DNA of 64,000 bases from Diplonema japonicum (GCA_964019335.1 OZ025685.1:1-64000), one strand, 5' to 3'; positions 41,201 to 52,100 are shown, counted from the first letter of the stretch. Translations and numbers: made by a program. The notes: generated by a model from the sequence alone, not told the origin.

Positions 41201-42435
41201 ATTTCCGCAGCGATCTTCAAAATGCTGCAAATATCCACCTGCACCACCTCATGCTGTCTGTCGTTCTCGTTCTCCATGAAGAGCAGGAACTCAACGTCAA
41301 CAAGCAAAGAAGGGAGGTCATCCGCATTTGCAGACAGTAGCTTCACAAGCAAAGTGTCGATTACAGGAGCTGCAAGACTGATGACGGTGTCTGCTTGTTT
41401 CCACAACCTGAGAAACTCACCTTGGTGAATGCCTTTATTGCTCACAACGCTGTAACTTATGAAGGGATGATCCAAAGGTTCAGACGCCCCGAGCAGATCA
41501 TCAGGGTGTTCAGTAACACACTCGATAATGCCTTCGGTCTCTAATGGGTCAGCCTCCCTAAGTACACACATTCCCGACGGGCGCATGATGCAGCACACAT
41601 CAGATACGTCATCAGCAATATCACGACCATCGATCACACACAATCCCATTTCGCCTTGACCAGGTGAAGTGTATCCTAGAGCAGCTCTTTTTTTGCTCTC
41701 AAGATCCACCATTTGCCATTCCTTGGGAGTGCTCCCTTCTAGGGGGAGACGTGTAATGGCTAATTGCGGGCATGGCGCAGAAGGAAGAGCAGCGAAAAGT
41801 AAAGGTACAGAAAGGGATTCTTGTGTCGTGTGGTGGGGTTCAGCTTGCCAAACGATGTAAAGAGCTGTTGAAGTAGTGCGGATAGATGCTCTTGTTGGGG
41901 CTGAGGTTCTAATAGGGCATGGGAGAGAGGGCATCGCGGTGTGGGTGCAATCGATCAGGTTTACTTTAAAAGTGTGGACTGAGTTAGTGGGACGAACTTT
42001 GATGAATGCGACTATCAAGGTCTGCCCCGACACAGCTGTGCTGATGTCTGTATTGAACTGCACGTCGTTTGCAGTGTCCACGCTAAACCTCACAACCAAC
42101 TGGGGTTGTGCGTCCTTCTGAGCCTTATAAATCACAGCATCGTTTCCGTGAAGAGTTATAATTATGTGCCTGCTGGGGTCACACGGGTCGGAGCATGCAG
42201 CGACTGTCGTCACGTTTTTACTGCCACCAACCCACCCACTGAACTTAAGGGCAGGGCTATCTTTGTAGGAAAGGTCTTTCTGCTGGATGTCAATGATCTT
42301 AACTTCCGCCAGCGTACCATCTGTGTCCCGTTGGCCCCAGTAGCTGGTTCCGATGAATGCTTTTACAGATCCGTCTGGTTTTTGGATGAAATTACAACTT
42401 GTGACCCGTTGTGTGTTCCTATAAGTTTCTAGCAT
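38224..42435 (-). CDS. NUP160: Nucleoporin NUP160 (Y-complex), seven exons
   Basis: Exons 42435-39944, 39908-39518, 39484-39417, 39379-39147, 39109-39036, 38803-38699 and 38664-38224 join with matching phases to 1267 residues; human NUP160 has 1436. Introns are 35, 33, 37, 37, 232 and 34 nt. The first 350 residues look like beta-propeller strands, the rest an alpha-solenoid. The C-terminal half matches NUP160 blocks in order: NYFHVLAQFLAYRSEYCAAA with FRIAEKIR, then EIVTIQDLENRRVTVEAELA, WEQIQEMLLSRKLFVQA, LWNEVLLLLERYSIEE, and RPDLLIREYMRSGMLVCMAE. NUP160 sits in the outer ring of the nuclear pore. The fifth intron is long because it holds a 177-bp inverted-repeat element. The N-terminal half is divergent and was assigned by continuity. 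Donors are GTATGT, GTGTGT, GTATCC, GTATGC, GTATGT and GTATGC; the GTGTGT and GTATCC ones are less typical. Confidence 0.82.
38837..39013. mobile_element. 177-bp inverted-repeat element (MITE-like) inside a NUP160 intron
   Basis: Perfect 27-bp terminal inverted repeats, GAGAGAAACAACAGAACAGG and onward to AACTT at 38837-38863 and its reverse complement at 38987-39013, enclose 123 bp without coding capacity. The element lies wholly within the intron at 39035-38804. Without it that intron would be about 55 nt, close to its neighbours. No target duplication could be settled. Confidence 0.85.
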
Positions 42436-43118
42436 TGCCTTGCAACATACTGTAGAGGGATAGTAGGGAAGGGCGACTGGTTCGTCTCGATGTAGTTGTC
42501 GTACAGCTTAAGAGGAACGATTTTTAACTCACCTGTGTTAAGTGTTATAATAGGACAAAATGACTGACCCTGTTGAGAGTCTGGCTACGTACTTTATGCT
42601 TGCCTTGGATATTAATCACGCAATGCAAGCACAATTGGGCAAAAAAAAGAACACCAAAAGAAACGCCAGTGATTGGGGTACAAAAATTACACATTAGTAA
42701 GAGTATTTTACGGAAAAATACCTGCGTGATGACTTAATTGAATTGAGGCTCCCGAAAGCCAAGACTTAATTGAATTTAGGCTCCCGAAAGCCCAACAAAT
42801 CCAGCAGATGGTGGGGTTTCACAGTAAGCTGGTTAATACTTCGCTTTCGAAACACCTCCAAGGTTCTTAAAATCTGAGAGGTCGTCTCTTATTACTAGAG
42901 GCGGCTAATGCCTCGAGGCCCCTGGTGGGTGGGATCGGTTTTGTCTTATAATGAAAAGAGCGTCGTGAGGGGGTCCAAGTAATGTACTACAGGGAACAGC
43001 GGACCAGGACTCCTCGACCAATACCTCAGCAACGGAGATTGCTTTTCACGAGTCGAGCTGTCAAACACCACTGCCGCCTGGTTGTGGAATATTTATTATT
43101 GTTATTCCCGCGTGATTT
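42436..43118. other. Repeat-derived spacer with a retroelement tail
   Basis: No gene. A 30-bp unit (GACTTAATTGAATTGAGGCT, then CCCGAAAGCC) is repeated twice in tandem at 42731-42793. At 43074-43106 the sequence CCTGGTTGTGGAATATTTAT, then ATTGTTATT, is the 3' end of an (ATT)n-tailed retroelement on the plus strand, followed by CGTGATTTCC (43111-43120), which matches the later target duplications. Confidence 0.6.
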
Positions 43119-43710
43119 CCTATAATTTTAGAATAAGTAACCAGTAACTTTTTCCCTTCCCCCATTGGTTTCCCTTTCTTTCCCTACCAGGCGCCTTTAC
43201 TAACAAACCAGCAGAGGTGGGTCCCTGTGGCTGGATAAATCAAAATTAGGGTACCCATCGCCGTCCTTTTATTTTGGGGTTGTCTTTATTTGGTGACGAG
43301 TGATGCCTTCGAGGCCCAAAAGCTACATGGCGGACACTACGTTAGCTGGGTCTGCTTCAGCTCAAAAGAGCACTTCTAGGAGTCTGCGGCTGTGACGCAG
43401 CAGTCGAGTGGTGGGGGTTCTTGCAAGAACGGGGATTGTGCCCCACTTTCTTGCAGTTGCCGCAGGTGTGTCCCCTCTCCTTCGCTCAGTTTCCTCTTAT
43501 CCCCCAACGAGGGTCTCCCCGTTCTTGAGTTACAACGGGGGGTTATCTTCACACACCCTGACAGAAGGCAGGCGGGGGGTGGCGTAATACATTAAACGCC
43601 AAGCGGCGACCCGCAAACACTTGGGAAGGAGATCCAAGTGGTTCTTGTGCCCCGCGGGCCACAGCACAAATGTGGACGCAGGGTGTTTTCAACACATCCA
43701 ACCCTGCAAC

Positions 43711-43980
43711 ATACTCAAACCCCCCCCCTGGGCACCACTCAGGGAAAGAGACTGTGGCCCTTTGAGCAGAACCCAAGGCCCACCTACGTTGTGTGCTTGC
43801 CACTTTCGAAACTGTGGCTTGCGTTGGTGGAGACAGCGGCGCAAATGCGCATGTTGCAATTGCCAACAGGGAAAGAAATGGTGGCACGGTTGTTTTTTCT
43901 GACGCTCTGCTTGGCTCTGCGTTCGTCAAACCCAAACAGGGCCACTGCCGTCCCCACAATTGTGGCGAAAACGGTGTCCT
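43711..43980. repeat. Dispersed repeat, copy B
   Basis: Second copy of the repeat at 2335-2760, without the inserted segments of copy A and with one extra 30-base stretch. The pair shows that the sequence is interspersed and not unique. Confidence 0.8.
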
Positions 43981-44079
43981 TGGCCAGAGGGTCAGTTAGA
44001 ACGCCGTGCAACGTGGTTGTGAATAAGGAAGAAGGCGAAATAAATCAAAGAAGGCTGTGGTAAGTAGTGATAAAGGTTT

Positions 44080-44390
44080 GGGAAGGTGGAAAAATTTTTC
44101 GAGAAAACCGTGGTGGTGGAAATAATTTTCGAAGTTACCGTGGAAGGTGGAAAAAGCCTTGGTGGTTACCGTGGATGGTGGGAAACATTTTTGAGGTTAC
44201 CGTGGATGGTGGAAATATGCCGCCAAGTTGCCGTGGTTGGTGGATTTCAAAAGTGGTTACCGTGGATGGTGGACAAAATATTTTGAAAACGTGTTTGGTG
44301 GATATGCAAGTTTCCGTGGACAATAGAGAAATATATTCGAGTTACCGTGGACAAAGGGCAAAAAACAGGTTACAGAGTTTGGTGGAAAAT
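44080..44390. repeat. Degenerate minisatellite
   Basis: About eight imperfect units of roughly 36-42 bp built on GGTTACCGTGGATGGTGGAA, with variable A/T-rich spacers. Units decay towards the right end. Short ORFs through it are repeat translations. Confidence 0.8.
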
Positions 44391-44579
44391 CCAAATTCAC
44401 TTGTTGTGTAGTTTTTCTCTTATTATTATTATTATTATTATTCATAGTGTCCAGGGTTAACCGATCACCTTCGGGTTTTGAAACCCGACCCGAGCAATTT
44501 TAGATTTTCGATCACAGTCGGGTTAATGATCGGTTTTTTTCTAATTTCGGATCGGTCTGATCGGTTTTTTTTAATTTCG

Positions 44580-44969
44580 GATCGGTTTGATCGATCCAAA
44601 ACCCATATTTCTGGCAAAAAATACCAAGACCATGCTCAAATTTTTTTTTTTTTCAAAAACCCTATTTTGACGATCTGAGCCCATTCCAGCCATTAAAACC
44701 CAAAATAGAGCCTTATTTAAGGCCTTAAATGCAGTTTTGAAAAAACTGGTTTCAGACCTGTAATTCTCCTGGGTCAGGGAGGTCCAAGTTAAAAACAACA
44801 GGATTTATGATCGGTTTGATCGATCCAAAACCCATATTTCTGGCAAAAAATACCAAGACCATGCTCAAAAATTCTTTTTTCTAAAAACCCTATTTTGACG
44901 ATCTGAGCCCATTCCAGCCATCAAAACCCAAAATAGAGCCTTATTTAAGGCCTTAAATGCAGTTTTGAA
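44580..44969. repeat. Pair of about 160-bp direct repeats inside the TIR element
   Basis: 44580-44742 and 44809-44969 are nearly identical (GATCGGTTTGATCGATCCAA, CCATATTTCTGGCAAAAAAT, CGATCTGAGCCCATTCCAGC). They differ mainly in a homopolymer run. AT-rich repeats of ATCGGTTTGATCGG precede the first copy. Confidence 0.9.
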
Positions 44970-45222
44970 GCTCAGAAAGCTGCTCTCCCTGTTTTGCATG
45001 ACAGGGCCTTGTCGCTGCTGTATACGCAGCCTGTGGTAACAGCCGTGGACGCGGTGTTCTCCTCGATCGACGCCAAGTTCGGAGAGATGCCTCGCGTCCG
45101 CCTCACACCAGACGTACGAAGGCAGCTGTTGTTCTTGTACCTGAACCAGGACATCAGTGGTGCTCTGTCTTCGTCTGACAGGCACCACGTTCTCAGGCAC
45201 GCCGGGTTGCAAGCAGGGAGGT
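44970..45222 (+). other. Exon-like coding fragment captured in the TIR element (uncertain)
   Basis: Directly after the second direct repeat, a stretch reads open for about 80 codons with normal composition (HDRALSLLYTQPVVTAVDAV, RVRLTPDVRRQLLFLYLNQD). It is preceded by GAAGCTCAG and followed by GGAGGTAAG, which look like an acceptor and a donor. It could be a host exon picked up by the element. The family is not recognised. Confidence 0.35.
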
Positions 45223-45407
45223 AAGAAATTGTGCGTTCATCGCTGTGTGCGTGCATTCAGTTCTCTGTGGGTGAACATCCTGCCTCAACGGGCACGCTTC
45301 CGTATGTCCCATGGAGCTTTTCAAGGCGCCCCCTTACTTTGTGCGTTGCTACTTCCCGTTCAAGTTTCAATGTTTTTCATTATTGACTTTCGTGCCCAGT
45401 TAAAAAC

Positions 45408-45950
45408 CCGCCAAAAACAGGGAGAATGCCGATTTTCGGGAAAATAATCCTTTTCTAAGTTGTTTCGATGCAGGCGTTGTGTACCTGGGAGGTCCGGGAG
45501 ACGAATAGAAGGGTTATAAGTATGGTTGCATGCTCTCCTCCCGTTCTAATTATTGATTTTTGATTTCGCTCCTATTTAAACAGAAAAAAGAAGAAAAACC
45601 GCCAAAAAAAAGCGAAAAAACAGCTTTTCGGGAAAATAATCCTTTTCTAAGTCGTTTTGATGCTCCCTGGGGTCGGCTTTGTGTATCTGGGGGGCCCGGG
45701 GGATGAAACGAAGGGTTTTAAGCATGATTGCATGCTCTCCTCCTGTTTTAATTTTTTTTTTTTGATTTTCGATTTTTTTTGTTTTTTCGCTTTTAATTAA
45801 AAACCCGTCAAAAAAAGCGAAAAAACAGCTTTTCGAGAAAATAATCCTTTTCTAAGTCGTTTTGATGCTCCCTGGGGCCGGCTTTGTGTATCTGGGGGGC
45901 CCGGGATACGAATATAAGGGTTTTAAGCATGGTTGCATGCTCGCCTTTCA
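45408..45950. repeat. Three tandem copies of a unit of about 145 bp
   Basis: Copies at about 45408-45546, 45601-45749 and 45807-45950 share GGGAAAATAATCCTTTTCTA, then TTGATGCTCCCTGG, then GGTTGCATGCTC. The last two are closest. Spacers are A/T-rich. Confidence 0.85.
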
Positions 45951-46055
45951 TTTGACGTCAATTTAAAACCTGGTTGTAATTAAAAACCCGTGGGTGATTG
46001 GTTAACCCTGGATACTATGATTATTATTATTAATATTATTATTAGTTCGTGATTT

Positions 46056-46629
46056 CGTTCCCTGCCAAAAAACCCCTCCCTCCTTTTAAGACGGTACAGT
46101 GTATTGAAAAGAAAAAAAAATAAAAATAAAAAAGAAAAAGAAAAAAAAAAGAAAAAAAAAAAAACTATATAAATAAACAACAGAAAGAAAGAAAAACTAT
46201 TCAAGCCCCAACGACAAACAAAAACCGGCATGGGGACGGCTCGGGGCCGGTCGAAGGCAAGAGTCGCCCCGAAATCCTTAAGACGATCCTTCCTATTGAG
46301 GGGGATGCGCTACCAGGGGAAAGGAAAAAAGGTGGCCATGGGCAGGTCAGTCGAAGGAATATACTAGGGGGCCAAGAGGCAGACTGATTGCGCCATAGGC
46401 GATACAAAAGGAGTAGATTTTGACCAAGAAAGAATGGAACAATGGAATATCTGAAAGGAAGTATACACACACTCCCCTTACTGAATACCGTCTTGCTTCA
46501 CCCTGTGATTTGCCAGGCACAATTATGTCACCCTGTGCAACACAGACTTTTGATGTTTCAAACCTCTTTATCTTCTCTCCACCTTTTGTCTCCCCCACTG
46601 GCAGTGGAACAAATATTATTATTATTATT
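46056..46629 (+). mobile_element. 5'-truncated (ATT)n-tailed retroelement X
   Basis: It is bracketed by AGTTCGTGATTT at 46044-46055 and 46630-46641 (12-bp target duplication) and ends with CTGGCAGTGGAACAAATATT, then (ATT)n. Its interior (46200-46400) is similar to 47260-47460 in element Y (GCCCCGAAATCC, GAGGGGGATGCGCT, AAGGAAT, TAGGGGGC). It has no coding capacity. Confidence 0.75.
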
Positions 46630-46641
46630 AGTTCGTGATTT

Positions 46642-47948
46642 AAGGGGTCGAATACACACACACACATGAAAATGTAAGCCCGACCCGAGTGTGTGTGGTG
46701 GCTGCCCACCTCCCTGTGGTGGCCCTGGGCAACGTGTACGCAAGGTGCACGGCTAAGAGGCAGCTTCCCTCTTGTTGCGTGGGGTGAGTCGTGTGGGGAC
46801 GCTGGACTCCTGGCCGAGCAAAACGAGGGAGGTGCTGGAGCGAAGACGGTCTGTTTGGCACAAGCCGCTATCGGGGCACCGGTAGCGGGGGAATAAGACC
46901 AACAGACTCGTTCTGAGCGAAGGCATCTCTCGAGTGGAGCGGAGCCGGGGGGGCGTTCGTGCTGATCCGGGTCCCGACCGGCCCTCTACTTCAACTATCC
47001 CTCTCCCAACCCCTTCCTTCCTCTCACGAGTTGGCCCTGCCGCTCCAACGCGCTGGTAGCCTGACGCCAGCGCCGACGACGACGACGACCGGGGCCCTCG
47101 AAATGGGCAACTTAAATGAGTAGAGTAGAGTCATTTCCCCCCCAAAAAAACCTCACCCGATGTCTCCTGTTCTGCTGCCAGGTCTTTTCTACCCCTTTTG
47201 ATTCAATATGAAGAAAGAGGATTATTTAAAAAAAAATTTTTTTTTTATATTTTTTTTCCTGCCCCACGACCCAACAAATCCAGTATGGGGATGGCCACGT
47301 GCTGGTTACGGTCTTGGTCACCCCGAAATCCATAGGACGTTCCCTCAATAGAGGGGGAAGCGCTGCTGGCGGGGAATGTGCGGAGTAGGCCGTGGAGCAC
47401 CAGTCAAAGGAATTTATTAGGGGGCAAGAACCAGACTGCGTGCTGCCACCGGTGTTCAATAAAAAAGAAAAAGGTGATTATAAGAGAAAGAAGAAAGGAA
47501 GAAGAGAAAGAAGGGGAGAACTGGAAAAAAGAAGGAAAGAAGAAAAGAAAAAATAGAGAAGAAAAGGAAAGGATGAGAAAGGATATATGAATGCCGAGGT
47601 ACTCACGCTCCTCTCTGTGGGCGAAAGGCTACACGGAACCTTGCTTGTAAAATTTTTATGAACTGATCCTTATAAAAAAGAATGAAGAAAGACCAGAAGG
47701 AGGGAGTGCTTTATTCCCCTTCCCCAAGGTGCTCTCTTGTCATCTTCATGTAGCGAAAGGCTGCTTGATACCTTTGATTACTTTTGCGATTTGGACTTAT
47801 TTTTTCTACTTTTCTCGAGCTCGGATTTTCAAGGCTCTCTTTTGGCATTTTCTTTCCCTTCCCCCCTTTCTTTTTGCACCCTTCTTTTTAAACCTTCTCT
47901 GGTGCACCCGATCTGGCAGTCGGAACATATATTATTATTATTATTATT
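46642..47948 (+). mobile_element. (ATT)n-tailed retroelement Y
   Basis: It is bracketed by AGTTCGTGATTT at 46630-46641 and 47949-47960. It starts AAGGGGTCGAATACACACAC, as does element P at 59989, and ends CTGGCAGTCGGAACATATAT, then (ATT)n. It carries GGGGCACCGGTAGCGGGGG (46873 region) shared with P. No intact ORF; probably a non-autonomous relative moved by the local non-LTR machinery. Confidence 0.75.
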
Positions 47949-47971
47949 AGTTCGTGATTTCCGAGCCCACC

Positions 47972-48406
47972 AACAGCGACTCCCCCGGCCACCACCGCCT
48001 CGTCACCGGTGGCGAATGTCTCTCTCTCCCACCACTCAGTAGGAGGGATGAGGTCCTGATCATTCGGCTCCGGACCGGACACACGCCTTTGATGAGGGGG
48101 TACCTCCAGCTCAAGGGACCCCTGAGGGCTGAGGGGAGTCATCACCTCACCTGCCCCGCCTGCAACGTTCAATCACCGCTCGACGCTGATCACCTGCTGA
48201 GGGGCTGTCATTCTCTGGCTCCCACAGCTAAGTCCTTCTACGACACTGGGCTGCCGCTCCGCGCGCTGCTTTCCAAGCACTCCGCCGAGGTCTGCGCCTT
48301 CATCGAGGCCTCCGGGCTCTTATCATGGTCTGAGTGTGGGATCTTCCCCCCGGCCGACGCAGCACAAGGGTGATCGTGAGCCCATTATAGACCCCCCCCT
48401 ACCCCC

Positions 48407-48437
<31 letters not shown>

Positions 48438-48819
48438 ACTCACACGCAAATGGGCCAAGAAACAACCTCCCGGGAGGCAGCCACAGGGAAGGCCGGGAGG
48501 GCGCAGGGCGCAGCAAGAGAACGCCCCTGCGTTCAGCCTCGAGGGGACCGCCCCGAATGTAATCAGCCAGGTCGGCTGTCCCAGGAAGGGGGAACGGAGC
48601 ACCGAAGGGAAGGTTCAGCCCACGTGGTGGCCCTCTCGGTTACTCCAGACAAAAGACTGGACACACCCCACACCCCTCCCCCCCCACCCCCAGTTTCCCC
48701 CCAGTGGTTATTATTGCAAAAAAAATCCTCTTGGTTTGAAGTGATGTCCCATTCCCTTTCTCTACTCCCCTTCGATCCTCCCGCCTGGTAGTGGAATATT
48801 TATTATTATTCAAAAAAAA
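47972..48819 (+). mobile_element. 5'-truncated non-LTR element Z with zinc-finger ORF end, inserted at tRNA-Lys
   Basis: The 13-bp sequence TTCCGAGCCCACC stands on both sides (47959-47971 and 48820-48832). The right copy includes the first seven bases of the tRNA-Lys gene, so insertion duplicated and preserved the tRNA start. The open frame through 47972-48373 encodes the last 133 residues of an ORF2-type protein, with CPAC-x9-H-x4-C and SGLLSWSECGIFPP, matching the C-terminus of LINE copy 1 (CPAC-x8-H-x4-C and SGLLAWSRSGLF). The 3' UTR has C-runs near 48410 and ends CTGGTAGTGGAATATTTATT with an A/T tail. Confidence 0.82.
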
Positions 48820-48825
48820 TTCCGA

Positions 48826-48897
48826 GCCCACCTAGCTCAGCGGTAGAGCGTTGGACCTTTAATCCAATGGTCGTGGGTTCGATCCCCACGGTGGGTG
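48826..48897 (+). tRNA. tRNA-Lys (anticodon TTT)
   Basis: A cloverleaf of 72 nt. Acceptor GCCCACC pairs with GGTGGGT. The A box is TAGCTCAGCGGTAGAGC, the anticodon stem-loop TTGGA-CCTTTAA-TCCAA and the B box GGGTTCGATCCCC. A T-run at 48899-48904 would end Pol III transcription. No intron. Confidence 0.95.
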
Positions 48898-48959
48898 CTT
48901 TTTTCTAAGGCAAGATTTTTCTATGGCAGCAAAAAACTGTTGCAGTTGGACAAAAAAAA

Positions 48960-49032
48960 CTCCCCCTGTTGGGTTCGAACCAACGACCTGCAGGTTAACA
49001 GCCTGACGCGCTACCGACTGCGCCAAGGGGGA
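48960..49032 (-). tRNA. tRNA-Asn (anticodon GTT)
   Basis: A minus-strand cloverleaf of 73 nt. Acceptor TCCCCCT pairs with AGGGGGA; the anticodon loop is CTGTTAA and the B box GGTTCGAACCC. A run of eight T follows its 3' end on the minus strand (terminator). Confidence 0.95.
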
Positions 49033-49104
49033 TCTGGGCTTTAATTGGGACAAAAAACGATGGTGATCCGGATACCTAATATTGGGTGAAATTAAAAAGA
49101 AAAG

Positions 49105-49186
49105 TGACGAGAGTGGGGTTTGAACCCACGCCTCCGAAGAGATTGCGGCCTTAACGCAACGCCTTAGACCGCTCGGCCATCTCGCC
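49105..49186 (-). tRNA. tRNA-Leu (anticodon AAG)
   Basis: A class II tRNA of 82 nt with a long variable arm (TCTCTTCGGAGG). Acceptor GGCGAGA pairs with TCTCGTC, the A box is TGGCCGAGCGGTCTAAGGC, the anticodon stem-loop TTGCG-TTAAGGC-CGCAA and the B box GGGTTTGAACCCC. T-runs follow on the minus strand. The poly(A) tail of LINE copy 1 ends 5 nt upstream of its first base. Confidence 0.95.
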
Positions 49187-49191
49187 CTTAG

Positions 49192-52100
49192 TTTTTTTTT
49201 TTTTTTTTTTTTTTCAAAATACCAATGCAGGGCCGCCATGGAGAGCAACACCTGAGAAAAGGGTAAAAAAAAGGTGAAGGGAAACCATGGGGAAATAGGG
49301 AGGGCAAAGGACCAGGCTTCTGCAAGCAGGAGGAGCCCTGGTCCCCCACCAACCCGTGCTCTGCTTTGGGACAGCCGAAGAGGGCTGAATTACATTATTC
49401 CCTCAGTCAAGTGAGAGAAAAACGGGGGCCTACCTTCCAGCTGGATGTCCTTCTTTGGCTGGAACCTCCGGCGGAAAGCCCCCCAGGGAGGTATTGCTCC
49501 TATTGAGCGAATCATTGGTGAGTGTGAAAATAAGAAAAAGGGGAAATGGGAAACAGTGAGAGGAAGGGGAAGGAAGGGAAAGGAAAGTGGGAAACACAAC
49601 ATTCCATTTTACACACACTCGCGGGGCGATCCCTTAGCGCAGCACGGGGGCCGCGGGACCGGCGTCAAGAGAGACCGGAGGAGGGGGCGGCACGTTTGAA
49701 GGTGCAGTGACGTCAGCAGACGCCAGGGATGATGGCGAGGTGAACAGTCCGGAGCGAGACCAGGCGAGCAGGCCAGACTCAACAATGAGGTCGTAGATCT
49801 GGGTCACGCGTCTCGACAGGGAGAAGGCTAGGGAGGGAGTACCAGCAGGAGTGTCGATCGCCCCCCTCCCGATCACAGGGCACCCACCGACAACATGCTC
49901 CCTGGACATCGGCGCTGCGTGGCAGGCTGGGCACCGGAGCACACCCTTGTGCTTCCTGTTCGGGCCAGCGGTCTGCAGGAAGCCGAAGAAGAGAGCCGAG
50001 TGACCAATCCGCAGCCGCGAGATGACCGTTTCAGCTTGTCTGGGGAAGCCAAGGGGGAAGTGCGCGGACCGAAGCTCGGTCGCCACCGCGTAGTTGTGGG
50101 CGAGGGATGTTATGAGCTCCGCGGACCTCCGCACCACCCACCGTCGCACCAGGGCCCTCACTGATCGGTAGTCAAGGGAGGGCCTGTCCTGCTTCCGCTT
50201 CGTTCCCTCCACGGCCAGAGCGTCAGCCTTCTCGTTCCCGTCCACCCCACAGTGGGAGGGCACAAACTGGAGGACCACCGGTGTCCCCTGCGTGCGCGCC
50301 GCGGACACCAGCCGGCTCCACGTCTGGTGGTCGAGCTTCTCCCTCTGTCGCGTTGGGCCAGCTCGCAGCTGCTCGACGAGGGAGAGGGAGTCGGTGCAGA
50401 TCGACAGCGGGGACTTCGCCAGCGAAGGGTGTGTTTTTCGGAGGGTAGCCACCATATCCAGCGCCGTTTTTACAGCCATGCCCTCTGCCCGAAAAGATGA
50501 ACAGAAGTCGTTGACGCCATGGCACACAGACACAGGGGTCAGGGGGGGAGGCAGCTGCAGATGAACCCCAGAGCCACCTTTCGCCTTCTGTCCGACCTGT
50601 ACAACCGAGCCATCCGTGTAGGCATGGATGCCCGGGGGGAGAGCCGCAAGAGCAGCCTCGGCCGCCTTCCGCCTGTCTGTGTCTGGCGACGATCGCGTGA
50701 CCCCGCCGGGAAGGTCAGTTCTGAAGTCGACCATGCCTGTCTGCCACGGGGCCGCCAGGGGCGTAGCCGACAGGTACTCGAAGTGCACCTTTGGTTCCAA
50801 CCCGCATCGACGCAGTGCTTGGTAGCCAGAGCGCAGCCACCCACACCCCAGCCTGTTCGCCTGCTTCAGCTTGACCGTCTCCCTGTGAACCGGGGAAGAC
50901 TGCCAGCAGAAGGCCTTCGCCGTCATCGTCGCCGCAGCACCCTCCGCCATTCTTTCGAGGGGAAGCAGTCCTGCCTCTGCTAGGAGCTTGTACCCTCCGG
51001 AGCCACTCCAGCAGCCCGTGATCAGCACCGCCGCCTCCTGGTGAAGCCCAGCCAGGTCCTTCCTCCCGACCTCATCGAGCCTGCTGTAGTAGACCCCCAT
51101 GCAGTAGCGCAGCAGCGGGAGGATGTACGTAACGTAGAGAGACCGCAGAGTGTCCCTCTTGCTGCCCCAGGACGTGCCGGACAAGAGCTTCAGCACCCTC
51201 AGCCTTTTGCTGGCCCGCCGTAGGATGTCCTGCGCGTGTTCACCGAACGTGAGCCCAGAGTCCACCGTAACCCCAAGGTACCTCGCGTGTTCAGACAGAG
51301 GCAGGGGACGGGCCGCAACGTAGTCCACGTCGGGCCGTCGCACGGCTGCATGCATGTCCCGCACGCAGCGGATCCGCACACCACCCGCCTCCACAACCTG
51401 AAGGCCCGCCAGCTCCTGGTCCCCGGAGATCGTGCCATCGGCGTTCACCCCCAGGCCGAAGAGCGGGTTCTGGAAGGCACCTGGCTGAAGGGGGACTCGT
51501 GACGAAGTGAAGTGGACCCCGAGACGTTTCTGGGGGGGGACGCAGACTGCCTGCGTCTTGGACGTGCTCAGCAGCATGTCACGCTCCCTGCACCAGTCCT
51601 CAACCGCATCCACCACTGCCTGCGCCTTCCGCTCCAGCCCAGCCACGTCCCCTTGTCCAGAGGAGATCACAACCGCCACGTCGTCGGCGTAGAGCACCGA
51701 GACGTCCGCCAGTCCCTCCAGTCTCCTGGCGAGTTCGTCGACGTAGATGGTGTACAGGATGGGACCCAAGACAGAGCCCTGGGGGACACCCCGTCGCACC
51801 TTCGTCGTCGACCCCCTCGACCGTCCAATCGTGACCGCAGCAGTACGGCCGCATAGAAAGGACCGCGTCCACTCCACGAAGGGTTCGGGGAGACCCTTCC
51901 CTCGCATCTTGTCCAGCAGGGCACCATGGGGCACCAGGTCGAAGGCAGAAGAGAAGTCGAACAGCAGAGCGGCCGAGAGACGTCGATCGTCTTTGTTCCT
52001 CGACATGCACTCAGTGAGGGTTGCCACCTGCTCCTCCGTGGAGCGGCCGCGTCTGAAACCAGCCTGGCTGTCGTGGAGTCCCTCGACTCCCGTCCCGTCC

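Larger units (their letters stand above)
44442..46020. mobile_element. 1.6-kb TIR element inserted in an (ATT)n tail
   Basis: The left end TCATAGTGTCCAGGGTTAAC and onward (44442-44469) and the right end (45993-46020, minus strand TCATAGTATCCAGGGTTAAC and onward) are 28-bp inverted repeats with two mismatches. Both sides are flanked by the same (TTA)n array, so it landed inside the tail of element W. It has no transposase ORF, only internal direct repeats and a short exon-like stretch, so it is non-autonomous. Confidence 0.8.
43119..46043 (+). mobile_element. Oldest recognisable (ATT)n-tailed retroelement (W), split by a TIR element
   Basis: Inferred limits: it follows the degenerate target copy CGTGATTTCC and ends in an (ATT)n tail that is broken at 44441 by the TIR element and resumes at 46021-46043, followed by AGTTCGTGATTT. 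It contains dispersed repeat copy B and a minisatellite. No coding region is recognised in it. The start is the least certain boundary. Confidence 0.45.

Noticed and set aside
41048-42432. Plus-strand ORFs opposite NUP160
   Set aside because: Shadows of the NUP160 exon 1 frame.
44080-44390. CRISPR array
   Set aside because: Units are imperfect without constant repeats and unique spacers of even size, and the host is eukaryotic.
44080-44411. Plus-strand ORF of 114 codons with VTVDGGN-like repeats
   Set aside because: It is the translation of the degenerate minisatellite; units differ in length and frame.
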